A DNA stretch of 38,991 nucleotides from IMG/VR virus record IMGVR_UViG_3300017782_000063, positions 1 to 38,991 of that record; one strand, written 5' to 3'. Both the position numbers and the translations under genes were made by a program. Under the pieces are notes generated by a model. The model did no database searches and was not told the DNA's origin. It saw nothing but the letters and a program-made list of their open reading frames with translations. Below are positions 10,301 through 18,372 of this stretch, piece after piece. The stretch's first letter is position 1. Each line of letters opens with the position of its first letter. Origin of the DNA: a virus.

Positions 10301-12730
10301 AACGTCATCTTCTCTTAAGTTAAAACTAAAGTTGTCTAAACCTATAGCTACATCGTTTTCAGAATTAGCTACTAAATAATTTAAATCATTTACTAAACCT
10401 GTTGTCGATGTTTCCCAGAATATTTCTAATCTTGAAACTACTGGGTTTGTTTCTAGTACACCTAAAAAATAAGGGTACGTGTTTAGTTTTTTAGGATAAC
10501 TACCCAATATTGTAGAACTATAAGCCTCGCCTGCTTTTGATGTAGAAAGCCTTGCAACCAAAGGATTTGTGTTTGATTCGTATATGTCTGCAAGAGGACT
10601 GACAGGATCACCATTACCATCTAAAAATATATCTCTATATTCAGCTAACGCAGGCACATCAGCGCCTTTGCTCGTAGGAAAAAACGGTTCATTAAAAGTA
10701 GGTACTACACCTGATCCGGTGGCATCGTAGTTAGGTGTAACTCTAGGAAATAAAGTTACTTCACTTCTAAATTGTTTTTGCTCGGGACCTATATCGGTTA
10801 CGTCTTTAGGTACTTTGTTTATATTATCTGATATTAAAGACACCGTTGCTGTCGTGCCAATGGGATTACCAGCGGTAGCAGCGGCGTTAGGATCTCCTTC
10901 TATTATACCACCTGTGTAAACATTGTAGTATTCTTGCTCTGTTTGCTTTACAACTATTTTATAACTATACCAACCTAGCGGATTATAGTTTGGATCATCA
11001 GGGTTTCCATTGTAAATACCAGGCCAACCTGTTCTGTAAGAAGGATTAACAGGTCCTATTTGATCATTAAAAACCATTTTAATAGAATCACCAGCCCAGT
11101 CAGCGACTTTATCGTTATCATATCTATTTTTGTCAAAGTAAGGGTGATATGTAGTGGACCCGTAAAACTTACCTAAAACATCATCTGGTTGGTTTACAGA
11201 AGATAATACGACTGTAGAAGACCTACCAAATCTATCTGACAAAACAACACCAACTTGGTAGTTTCTGTTTTGTTTTACAGTGTGCATTGGATATTCTACA
11301 GAGCTAGTTCTATATCCACTTCTGTTTTTTGGAACACCAGCTTCAGATACAGATAGAGGATATTTATCTGAAACTGCTATATTGTAATTTAAATGCACAG
11401 GCGGCGTGTGCTTATCTTGAAAGTTTCCGTATATAATCCTGTTACCAGAAACTTCTTGACTAAACGCTCTTACTGGAACTTTATCATAAACTCTAATTAA
11501 CTCTGCTTCCGGTAAAGTTTTGTATGGTTTTCTACCTTGATACTTGTATGGGTAAAACCACTGAAGCTCTGTTTGCTTTTCACCTTGGCTATTGTAAGAT
11601 TCAGCAAGAACAGTAGAAAACATTTTAGAGTTTATTTCTTCTATTGTTATTGTGTCTACAACTTGCACAGCAAGACCGTCAGATTCTTTGTATATAATGT
11701 CTAACTCTGAAGCTTTTAAACCATTGAATTTAGCTACGCTATCTATATACTCTATTTGTTCAGACGATAAAGGTATTAAAAGTTCTATTTCGTTAGCTTT
11801 ATTTTCCATAAAACTAACTGTACTACTTCTATACGTATCTTGCTCGTCTGTTGAAGTAAATGGTATAAGGTCAGAAGAGCTGTCTTCAGCTGTACCTAAA
11901 AAATAACCATCTTGCTCTGGTATAAAAGCTTCTTGAGTAAATGGTGCTAACAAAGAATATTCACCGTCATTAAACTTAAAACGATAACTAAATCTTACGA
12001 ATTTATCTTTTAAAAAATCAGGATCACCAGCATAATTTTCGTCGTAATATGGATTATTAGTTGTACCGTTCGGTAAGTGTTCGCTTGTGGCATCTATCAT
12101 AGTAGTGCCGATTGCATTTATGGGATCTTGATCTTTATAAAGCTGTATAGCTTCATATGGATTATATTTAGCTACTGATATATTGTCTTCGTTATTGTAG
12201 TAAGTTGGCGATGTGTTTTGAGGATCTGGGTTTGCAAGACTTACGTTTATTTTTCTAGGTTGATTTCTATTATCAGTGAAGAATAATAAATTTTCTAAAA
12301 CATTAACACCAATTATAGGATGTGTAGTTGAAAAATTTAAAAATGCACCTTCAACTAACTTAATTAAAGTATGTGTCGTTACATTGAAAGAATATATAAA
12401 ATTGTTGGCTGTAGGTTCATATTTAAAATTAACTTTACTATCAGCAAAAACTTCATCTGTGTAATCTGTTAAAAATAAAAATACGGTATCTGTAGATTTG
12501 TCTACATAGTGACCTATAACTTTTATATTGTCTATACCTGTAATTGATTTTAAATCAACATTACCCAACAATATATTGCCTAATACATTCTCTAACGCTC
12601 CAACGTCAGGCCCTTCTGATTTACTAACTTGTATGTTAAGCCCTTCTCTATATTCACCATTTGGTAACAACCTGGCATCCAGGTCTTGGTTCATTTTAGA
12701 CTTAATAAAAGCATTTGTAACTTTAGCCAT
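7325..12730 (-). CDS. Very large tail muzzle/stabilisation-like protein
   Basis: An 1801-residue virion protein, the longest complete gene in the window. The N-terminus (MAKVTNAFIKSKMNQDLD, then LLPNGEYREGLNIQVS and DVGALENVLGN) is a hallmark I associate with tail muzzle or tubular-B-like proteins of crAss-like and aquatic podoviruses. Residues 1-850 are beta-rich, with several Tyr/Asn/Pro-rich segments. Around 940-1030 there is a cadherin/Ig-like domain (NTGVLFTTTDD, then a LTIVLKDAGGQ strand). Residues 1030-1500 hold a Cys- and Trp-containing surface-like region, and the C-terminal part is rich in Gly/Ser with a late Cys cluster (CITTYGYGGCQEC). It starts 6 bases after the 410-residue ring protein. 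The usual muzzle is shorter, so the middle and C-terminal parts look like added adhesin domains. Confidence 0.68.
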   Translation of the reverse strand: MAKVTNAFIKSKMNQDLDARLLPNGEYREGLNIQVSKSEGPDVGALENVLGNILLGNVDLKSITGIDNIKVIGHYVDKSTDTVFLFLTDYTDEVFADSKVNFKYEPTANNFIYSFNVTTHTLIKLVEGAFLNFSTTHPIIGVNVLENLLFFTDNRNQPRKINVSLANPDPQNTSPTYYNNEDNISVAKYNPYEAIQLYKDQDPINAIGTTMIDATSEHLPNGTTNNPYYDENYAGDPDFLKDKFVRFSYRFKFNDGEYSLLAPFTQEAFIPEQDGYFLGTAEDSSSDLIPFTSTDEQDTYRSSTVSFMENKANEIELLIPLSSEQIEYIDSVAKFNGLKASELDIIYKESDGLAVQVVDTITIEEINSKMFSTVLAESYNSQGEKQTELQWFYPYKYQGRKPYKTLPEAELIRVYDKVPVRAFSQEVSGNRIIYGNFQDKHTPPVHLNYNIAVSDKYPLSVSEAGVPKNRSGYRTSSVEYPMHTVKQNRNYQVGVVLSDRFGRSSTVVLSSVNQPDDVLGKFYGSTTYHPYFDKNRYDNDKVADWAGDSIKMVFNDQIGPVNPSYRTGWPGIYNGNPDDPNYNPLGWYSYKIVVKQTEQEYYNVYTGGIIEGDPNAAATAGNPIGTTATVSLISDNINKVPKDVTDIGPEQKQFRSEVTLFPRVTPNYDATGSGVVPTFNEPFFPTSKGADVPALAEYRDIFLDGNGDPVSPLADIYESNTNPLVARLSTSKAGEAYSSTILGSYPKKLNTYPYFLGVLETNPVVSRLEIFWETSTTGLVNDLNYLVANSENDVAIGLDNFSFNLREDDVIGTVVTGNFYPETTDATGFVPINDSILNSWNVFNPQDESVKDKFDVVKVDKNQTIPGGGTLAYDSYHVKTKKEFVYSSTSPSTDNYEFVFNFSSVASPDANTDFVQPNNRLRNVNPTILASDGDPNTELPTTFNINVSEQSIYEFKGVNGTISNVDNAKQVGLEWSIQGDTNNNFSIGANTGVLFTTTDDVGGTFNLTIVLKDAGGQATHNVQIIADVLTNGDGVPNYEKVNDDVWCTNNVSSVSVGDLGSIILGRSLGEGVLLSKNQQSSGYFWVSDPSNAQNNEPFDRSAGILNSLPATISADGDVVFQNMVNTECSGYTFSNANFTSKSNISTGYSGNPNTFFWMPALEAPYIGPSGDGQYTQTTNPNPNDFQGTNLKEGSMFIQVRHYSSQFSYIVPPNLNDNIFAFSAYDTYYCNKGFSGNSIAKLGIPIALQYRDTESPDYPNNWVTAIDVEGNECLFGGTQQASVQPRLTFGDTYNGAGVILNKDNSDLTIGDAVASIIPTQNISQVNFQLWKADSDRDLFTNTVDPQKTYSIGQPASEKITTFVVGKDQIYFGDPKYGDYRLLIRYPYGTFPAPVSSNTDCGDNTSGLLTPTPTNCNEKIKNPVAAKYKSPGVYMSYGDFYNPVGVDRACMENSGAFDLQNPISYAYKIGDINWESALEASYDDPVKEVYAREWHCKYVTRFYEDEKCTKLLNFTGYRSFSPLGSPVVGRIDTEATAFMTAQTFDLTFGYNRSDNSHAHGRGEELIISPRDTNDDRRWIAEFKSGKKVKGTSKPSEFVSKDSSIQSRKIVYGSGKVIETSETLPSNSNTFEKEITGTLQVTAGQNINAPIRLGVSINKGSEGGPIPGPSGSTSGYICTIGAQDVAETILSVESVGRIIIRSNKWPTPSDGECITTYGYGGCQECTRPMGTEIQYSSNQSFLPAYQPENIEVEVNGEIIPADEWTTKGFLNVPAGKIYSYSLVQRYTANGNSAAVYATSTIFEL

Positions 12731-12736
12731 TTAATT

Positions 12737-13969
12737 TTAGTGTTTAATCCATTTAGACTTACCTCTAAAAGTATTTATAATTTCAGTAGGTTTAATGTTT
12801 GATAGTCGTATCTTAGCGTTTCTTATTTTAGCGCTTTTTTCTTTCTTTAAACGCTGCACTATATACTCTGGTTGATTAATTTTACTAGCTATAATAGCGT
12901 GTAATATATACGCGTACACAGCTTCTTCAGCTAACTTAGGTACTTTCATATCATGATCGTAAGCTAAACCGTCAGATATATACTCTAACATTATTAAACT
13001 ATCAACTAAGTTATTTGAAAAAGATATCTTACCGTTTTTATAATCCATTAAATAGTAACCATTTATATTAGCAAGTTCAGTATCTAATCCATACTGTTGA
13101 CCTTGCCAGCCCCAACCTTGAGGCCAGTCACCATTTTGATAACCCAATCCAACCCAGTAATCGTATAATTCTTTTCTATTTTTTAAATCGTTGTTGTCCC
13201 AACGCTTGTTTATTTGAGATGTGCCATTTAAATTTTCACCTTGATTGTCTTGAATAGGTATACCAGCACCATCTTGAATAGGCACATCATAAGCCCTACC
13301 GCTTAGTTCAGTAGGATATATAGGGTGTTTAACACCTTGACTATCTATTCTTGACAAGCTAACTAAGTTAACATAATCTTGCGGTATAGGTATACTCAAA
13401 CTAATAGGCACGCTAAGCTCTTGTGAGTTAACAGCTTTTAATGTGTCATAGCTTAATTCTTGTAAAGCACGCTTAGCATGAAATATAACGTCTGTTCTTT
13501 TAGCACTTGGTATAAGTTTGCCATCGCCAATGTAAGCTAACTGAAAATTATTTATTATATCAGATATTTTTATATAAGAATAACTATTGTAATTTTTTTC
13601 TACTGTATCACCGTAAGCGTCTTCATTACCGTATCTACCGCCTGATTGAGATTTTAGCTGTACAGTTAAATACGTGCCAGCGTTCAATGTAGCCCCTGTA
13701 TCACTTGCTATAGTTATAGTATTGTCAGATAAAGTGTAAGGAATCCAATTGTCGGACTCTGGTGTAAACTCTATCCAACTACCTGATGCTCCAGTTAAAT
13801 TAGTATATATTTTAAAATTATTTAACGGATAATCTACAGCTGAAGGATTGTAATTAACAAGTTTCATGTCAGTATTAAAGCCAAAATTAAATTGGCTTTG
13901 ACCAGCTTGAACTATTATGGTCTGCGCTCCTGCGTAATATTGTTGATTAGTTTCGGTTATTAAAGACAT
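12737..13969 (-). CDS. Tail ring/tubular-A-like connector protein
   Basis: A 410-residue protein. The N-terminal 130 residues resemble a small beta domain (QTIIVQAGQSQFNFGFN start, strands ending near LTVQLKSQSGGRYG). After a Ser/Tyr linker, residues 140-215 contain the block IIFHAKRALQELSYDTLK-like (here DVIFHAKRALQELSYDTLK), followed by IPIPQDYVNLVSLSRID. This block is common in ring or tail-tubular-A proteins of crAss-like and aquatic podoviruses. The C-terminus is basic and ends in a NAKIRLSNIKPTEI-type tail. It starts 3 bases after the stop of the upstream connector gene. Its role is to join the portal/adaptor to the tail barrel. An alternative is a distal ring of the tail. Confidence 0.65.
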   Translation of the reverse strand: MSLITETNQQYYAGAQTIIVQAGQSQFNFGFNTDMKLVNYNPSAVDYPLNNFKIYTNLTGASGSWIEFTPESDNWIPYTLSDNTITIASDTGATLNAGTYLTVQLKSQSGGRYGNEDAYGDTVEKNYNSYSYIKISDIINNFQLAYIGDGKLIPSAKRTDVIFHAKRALQELSYDTLKAVNSQELSVPISLSIPIPQDYVNLVSLSRIDSQGVKHPIYPTELSGRAYDVPIQDGAGIPIQDNQGENLNGTSQINKRWDNNDLKNRKELYDYWVGLGYQNGDWPQGWGWQGQQYGLDTELANINGYYLMDYKNGKISFSNNLVDSLIMLEYISDGLAYDHDMKVPKLAEEAVYAYILHAIIASKINQPEYIVQRLKKEKSAKIRNAKIRLSNIKPTEIINTFRGKSKWIKH

Positions 13970-13972
13970 TTA

Positions 13973-14740
13973 TTAACTTTTTTCGTTTACTTCTTCAGCT
14001 TGTATTTTAGCTGCAGCTGTTTGAACTATTTGAGGATCACGTATAACTATACCGGCATATAGCAGTATTTTTATAATTAAATCAGTCTGTTCTGACGGAT
14101 GTAACTCAAAGTCTTGAGATCCACCAGTTTCACTATATGGTGTTTTATCGTATACGTATTGACCTTTTTTACCTACTGTAAAACCCCAATGTACATTTCT
14201 AGGTGTTCTAATAAAATCTACAGATACATCTGAAGTTATGCTTTTAGGTTCCACTTTTATCTTGTTACTCTCTAATAAATAAACAGGAAAATCTTTGGAA
14301 GGTTTTGTAAGATTAGATTTTTTAATAAAGTAAAAATCTGTTTTATCTAATCGTTGAGCTTCTACTTCGTTTTTGTATACAACATTACTAATCATGTAGA
14401 TAGAAGACTCAGTAGGTTTAGTTTGTACAGGTACGTACTGTACACCAAGAGTATCACTAACAGGCGGGTAAAAACACTCGCTGTTTGAGTCATAAAAGCA
14501 AGACCCATTTGTTTTAAATATAGACATCTTGTTGTCTATATTTTCTACTCTGTTACCGTAGTCTGTATTTGTTTGCGGCACACGTAACTGCTGGTTTAAG
14601 TCTTCAAAATACTTTTCAAATATTTCAAGTTGAACCTGTGTACTTATACTATTAAATTCAGTGGGTGTCATGTACCCGCGCTGTTCTTTATTTAGTATAA
14701 GTAAAACAGTTTGATATACTGTGTTTACGTTTATTGCCAT
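13973..14740 (-). CDS. Head-tail adaptor/ring protein
   Basis: I place the start at ATG 14740 (MAINVNTVYQTV), giving 255 residues. An in-frame start at 14797 would add 19 residues, but those codons run through a transcription terminator hairpin and read as an unlikely Arg/Pro-rich leader. The N-terminus (TVYQTVLLILNKEQRGYMTP, then EFNSISTQVQLEIFEKYF) is a helical motif recurring in adaptor or ring proteins next to the tail genes of crAss-like and aquatic podoviruses. The C-terminus has HPSEQTDLIIKILLYAG and an Ala/Gln-rich helix. The gene stops 3 bases before the next tail gene. Likely role: connector between portal and tail. The exact ring number cannot be assigned from sequence alone. Confidence 0.62.
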   Translation of the reverse strand: MAINVNTVYQTVLLILNKEQRGYMTPTEFNSISTQVQLEIFEKYFEDLNQQLRVPQTNTDYGNRVENIDNKMSIFKTNGSCFYDSNSECFYPPVSDTLGVQYVPVQTKPTESSIYMISNVVYKNEVEAQRLDKTDFYFIKKSNLTKPSKDFPVYLLESNKIKVEPKSITSDVSVDFIRTPRNVHWGFTVGKKGQYVYDKTPYSETGGSQDFELHPSEQTDLIIKILLYAGIVIRDPQIVQTAAAKIQAEEVNEKS

Positions 14741-14762
14741 TTGTATTTTTTTATTATAATAA

Positions 14763-14782
14763 AGAGGCGGCGCAAACCGCCT
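14763..14782 (-). terminator. Rho-independent terminator-like hairpin after the 256-residue gene
   Basis: Read on the minus strand: GAGGCGG, loop TTTGCG, CCGCCTC, a perfect 7-bp G/C-rich stem. It is followed by TTTATTATAATAAAA, and outer A/T pairs extend the stem after two mismatches. It stands out in an AT-rich region and lies between the stop of the 256-residue gene (14801) and the ATG at 14740. Confidence 0.75.
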
Positions 14783-14800
14783 CAATATTATTATCACATG

Positions 14801-15571
14801 TTATAGAAGTTTTTTCTCGATTGATTTGTACACCTCTACACCTTCGTCTGTCTTCAAGAAAGAAGCAAACGCGCTGTAAGGATTTTCATCAAAAGGAACA
14901 ATCATTAGCTTCTTATCGTTTGAAGCCCAATGAAAACTTTTTTGATCTGCAGCTAAATAAATTATATTAGCTTCAGTTGCTTTAATAGCAAAGTTTCTTA
15001 GTTCTACATTTTCATCATTTGCTAGCGTCAAGAACAGTGTAGAGTTCTTTTTAGCAAACAATAGTAAGTCTCTTTTTATTTCTTTTGAACTCATAGAAGA
15101 AACCTTCGACCCAAGCTCAACTCTTAATATAGCTTCAGCGTGATCTATGTCTAGAGATTTAGCTAAATTTAAAGCTTCAATTTGAAACTCAAGATCTTCT
15201 AGCTCATCTGTTGCAACCTCTACTTTGTCAAACTCATAATATATACCACCTTTTCTTGGGTGATACAATGATAGTAGTTTTTGTAGATTTTGTTTTTCTT
15301 TAGAAACAAATAATACACCATCTTTAAATATAACATGACCAAGAGTAGCTTCACCTTTTTGCTCATCTACAAGTGGACTGTTCATATTAGTAGCATACCT
15401 AAGCTCTCTTTGTTCACCTTTTTCTTCGTCAAACCATAATAGCGGAAATCTACGTGAGTGTCTAGATTGTATAGTGTATGTTAGCGGTTGTTTGTTTCCT
15501 TTTAAGATATATGTTCTATCTTTAATTTCCCAGCCTTTTTCAACTGAGGGTTTTTCTTTTGTTTTTGCCAT
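14801..15571 (-). CDS. Conserved-type unknown protein next to the capsid gene
   Basis: A 256-residue soluble protein that I do not recognise by name. It opens with a basic segment (MAKTKEKPSVEKGWEIKDRT). A strand-rich domain follows, containing RRFPLLWFDEEKG, LRYATNMNSPLVDEQKGEATLG and HVIFKDGVLFVSKEKQNLQKLL. From about residue 110 an acidic helical segment follows, then a mixed C-terminal domain. No catalytic motif is visible. Phages often have a conserved gene of this size directly after the major capsid gene, so a head completion, decoration or packaging-associated role is plausible. It sits alone between two strong hairpins (15607-15635 upstream, 14763-14782 downstream), which suggests its mRNA is processed or measured separately from its neighbours. 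Confidence 0.45.
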   Translation of the reverse strand: MAKTKEKPSVEKGWEIKDRTYILKGNKQPLTYTIQSRHSRRFPLLWFDEEKGEQRELRYATNMNSPLVDEQKGEATLGHVIFKDGVLFVSKEKQNLQKLLSLYHPRKGGIYYEFDKVEVATDELEDLEFQIEALNLAKSLDIDHAEAILRVELGSKVSSMSSKEIKRDLLLFAKKNSTLFLTLANDENVELRNFAIKATEANIIYLAADQKSFHWASNDKKLMIVPFDENPYSAFASFLKTDEGVEVYKSIEKKLL

Positions 15572-15606
15572 GATATAATATAATAAAAATGTTAATAAAG
15601 TAAATT

Positions 15607-15635
15607 ATTGGAGGTCACGTGTTGTGACCCCCAAT
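15607..15635 (-). terminator. Strong hairpin after the major capsid gene
   Basis: In minus-strand RNA the arms AUUGGGGGUCAC and GUGACCUCCAAU form a 12-bp stem with a single G-U pair around a 5-base loop (AACAC). The G-U is a real pair only in the minus-strand transcript; on the plus strand it would be an A-C mismatch, so the structure appears built for the capsid mRNA. The U-rich tract after it is interrupted, so it may be a weak terminator or an mRNA-stabilising end. Confidence 0.65.
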
Positions 15636-15651
15636 ATTTACATGAGTACTA

Positions 15652-17106
15652 TTATGGATTAGAAGCTGTAAACAACACGAAGTTATTCGCACCTTGTGTA
15701 ACCAAACATCTTTCTGAAAGGAAGTGTACTTGCATTGCGTCAAGCGCAGAAGTGTAAGCACCACCTACAGAACCAGTAATCCAAGACTTCATACGTCTGT
15801 CATCAGCTTGTGAAGCACGATAACGTACGTGAAGGAATGGACGACGGATGTTAGTTCCAAGGATCTGATCGTAAACAGTTGATGTACCAGCAGGAATAAG
15901 AACTCCTTCAATACCAGAAACCGCAGTGGCGCCACGAGTAGAAGCGTCATTTAAGTATTTCCAGTCAGTTTTGTAGAAGTCATATGAACCTCTTCGGAAA
16001 CCGCTGAACCCAAGGTTCAACGCCATTTCTTCAGAGTTTTCAAATAGTCCGTAAGCTGTACCACCATTAGAACCATCAGATACACCACCTAGCATATCAT
16101 CAATTTCTAGAGCTAGTCCTCGGTTTACAAATAGCATATTTTCTTCAATAGCTCCTTGAGTATCAAGGTTTTTCAAAATGCTATCGAAGTCTGCTAAACT
16201 ACCGTTTGCTCCACTAAAGTTGTTGATCTTGTTTCCACGATCTCCAACAGCAGCGAAAAGTCCTTCAGTACCTTTATATCCTACAGTTCCAGCTCCAAGT
16301 GTAGATGTTCCACTTACTTTTTCGCCTTCAACCAAAGACATTTCTAGATAATCTTCAAAACGTAAACGAGTCTCAGACTCAGCTTTTAGATACCATAGAA
16401 ATCCAGATGTACCATCTTCAGTAGCAACTTCAACCCAACCAATCTGAGCTGTGTCAGATCCATTGATTTGAAATTTATCTTTGATGATAATAGGTGAGTT
16501 TGAGTACTGAGTAAAAGAAGGGGTGATTGAACGCTCGCGCCCATCAGCTGTGCCTTTCTTAAATTCAGAACCATATACAAAAATCTTAAGATCTGTTTGA
16601 CCTGTAAGATCTACTTCTGTAGCACCACCACTACCGTGAAGGTCAATCTGAGTATAAGGTTTTACTGTTAGTGTAGCTAGCGTAGCAGATGTATCAGCAC
16701 TAATTTCAACAAAACATTTTAGTTCTGCTCCACTAGAAGGATCCATTACTACGATAGTGTCATTTGCAGAAACAACGTTGGAAACAAAATCTTTTCCTGC
16801 TGTTGCATCAAGTGCAAATGTTAGTGTAGTAGCTGAAGCACAAGTAACACTGTCATAAGCAACGTGTAAGCGATTCTGTTCGCTCCAAATTACTTGATCA
16901 GATGTCATTGGCATTTCAGCTCCTACCATACGTAAAAAGCCAGATAGAGTACGGTTTCCGTATCGCTCTACTTCAGCTTCATAAATTTCGGGTAGATACT
17001 GTTGAGCAAAATCATTAGTTCCATCGTTGAAACTTAGATAGTTTGTCTCTAGTACCTGTTGTTTTTGACTCGGCTTAATTGCGCCGAAAGTTGGGGTAAC
17101 TGCCAT
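15652..17106 (-). CDS. Major capsid protein
   Basis: A 484-residue protein located after the portal and scaffold-like genes, the usual place for the capsid gene. The N-terminus includes NDFAQQYLPEIYEAEVERYG and a conserved-looking GFLRMVGAEMPMTSDQVIW at about residues 56-74. A beta-rich insertion (residues 85-185) full of Thr/Ala/Ser follows, and later segments look like HK97-fold helices and strands. The C-terminus contains RRPFLHVRYRASQADDRRMKSW. Length is close to crAss-like capsid proteins (about 500). Codon use is more GC- and C-rich than in neighbouring genes, for example more ctc/acc/cgt-type codons, consistent with high expression. A strong hairpin follows 17 bases after the stop. ATG start is preceded by an A/T-only leader. 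Confidence 0.8.
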   Translation of the reverse strand: MAVTPTFGAIKPSQKQQVLETNYLSFNDGTNDFAQQYLPEIYEAEVERYGNRTLSGFLRMVGAEMPMTSDQVIWSEQNRLHVAYDSVTCASATTLTFALDATAGKDFVSNVVSANDTIVVMDPSSGAELKCFVEISADTSATLATLTVKPYTQIDLHGSGGATEVDLTGQTDLKIFVYGSEFKKGTADGRERSITPSFTQYSNSPIIIKDKFQINGSDTAQIGWVEVATEDGTSGFLWYLKAESETRLRFEDYLEMSLVEGEKVSGTSTLGAGTVGYKGTEGLFAAVGDRGNKINNFSGANGSLADFDSILKNLDTQGAIEENMLFVNRGLALEIDDMLGGVSDGSNGGTAYGLFENSEEMALNLGFSGFRRGSYDFYKTDWKYLNDASTRGATAVSGIEGVLIPAGTSTVYDQILGTNIRRPFLHVRYRASQADDRRMKSWITGSVGGAYTSALDAMQVHFLSERCLVTQGANNFVLFTASNP

Positions 17107-17124
17107 CTTATTAAATCTTTATAA

Positions 17125-18342
17125 TTAATTAAATCTTTTTGTTTTAACTCTTAATTTACTAGAATCTGCTCCGCTTATTGCTTTAACTTTTAATCCTCCT
17201 ACAAATACATCGCCTGTCGGTGTTTTTCTAGGTTCAGTGCTTATGTTTTTTGATTTAGCTACCTGATCCTTAACAGCGTCAACTTTGCCTTGCTCATAAA
17301 AATGAGAAGCTAAAGTGTCAGCATTTCTAGCCGCATATAAAGCTTTGTGGTAACCAGCATGATCAGAAACTTCTCCATCTTTATTTAAGAACGTCTTAAT
17401 AAAATTACCGATGTCTCCTTGCTCGTTAGCTAATTCACTAGGATTTTTAACGCCATATCTAAACTTCTTTTCCCCAACTTTAAAGTCAAAACCTTTGAAT
17501 TCACTGTTGAAAAGATTACTGGTGTTATTTTTAAATCTTTCGTGTTTTTGCTTTACTGCTTCTTGTTCTTGATTATATCGGTCGAAAAAGTCAACTGCTT
17601 TTTGTTGTTCTTGATTTACGCCCGGTCTCAACTTGATCTCGTCGTAGTATTTACTCTTCAATCCCTCTAAAAAGTTTTTGGCTTTTGCAACTTCTTCTTT
17701 ATACGCAAGTTTCTTTTTGCGTATATCCCTTTCATCATCTAGTTCATTGTCATAACTAAAGTCTTCCATTAAAAGACTTATATCTTCAGCGTCTAAATGT
17801 GGTTTGGTTTGTTTATAATATTCTCTAATTAATGTTGCTTGATCAACATTGGAATAATCTGTGTTTAAGCGAACATAGTCTTGCACAGTACCACCTGTTT
17901 CTTTCATAAACTTAACTAGTTTATCTACGTTTTCAGGAAGCTCTTCTTTTGGTTGAGCTTGTGGTTCTGCTTGAGTAGGTTCTACTTTAATATCTTTTTT
18001 ATCTTGATCAACAGTCTCATCTGTTATCTCTTGGAGAGGCGACTCTTGCTGTTCTTGTTCAGTGGGTTCTTGTAGTTCTTGTCCCACTTCTTGCAATCCC
18101 ACTTCGGTTTCTTTCCCTGCTTCTTCGCTTGACTCATCTGTGCGTAGCACGCTTTCCTCTGTGCTTGTGTCTTGAACGGCATCTTCTTCTTTTATTACAA
18201 CTTTAGTTACCTCTTGTTCTTGCGTCGGTTCTACCCCAGTTCCTTTTATTTCTACTTTAACAACTTCAGGGTTGTCCACTAGTTGTTTTGGCTTAGTTTT
18301 TTTAACTTTAAATTCGCCTTCTTGTTTAACTTCTTCTGACAT
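17125..18342 (-). CDS. Acidic scaffold-like protein
   Basis: A 405-residue protein between portal and capsid genes, the typical position of a scaffolding protein. The first 140 residues are extremely rich in Glu, Gln, Val and Thr with repeated acidic patches (EQEVTKVVIKEEDAV, EQEQQESPLQE). The middle is helical and charged with coiled-coil potential (residues 200-275). The C-terminus turns basic (SSKLRVKTKRFN), as in scaffolds whose C-terminal tail binds the capsid protein. No protease motif is visible, so it is not a fused protease-scaffold. The sequence itself cannot show homology because acidic low-complexity proteins diverge fast. Gene position is the main argument. Confidence 0.6.
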   Translation of the reverse strand: MSEEVKQEGEFKVKKTKPKQLVDNPEVVKVEIKGTGVEPTQEQEVTKVVIKEEDAVQDTSTEESVLRTDESSEEAGKETEVGLQEVGQELQEPTEQEQQESPLQEITDETVDQDKKDIKVEPTQAEPQAQPKEELPENVDKLVKFMKETGGTVQDYVRLNTDYSNVDQATLIREYYKQTKPHLDAEDISLLMEDFSYDNELDDERDIRKKKLAYKEEVAKAKNFLEGLKSKYYDEIKLRPGVNQEQQKAVDFFDRYNQEQEAVKQKHERFKNNTSNLFNSEFKGFDFKVGEKKFRYGVKNPSELANEQGDIGNFIKTFLNKDGEVSDHAGYHKALYAARNADTLASHFYEQGKVDAVKDQVAKSKNISTEPRKTPTGDVFVGGLKVKAISGADSSKLRVKTKRFN

Positions 18343-18372
18343 AATAAAATAATATATAATTAATAAAAATTT

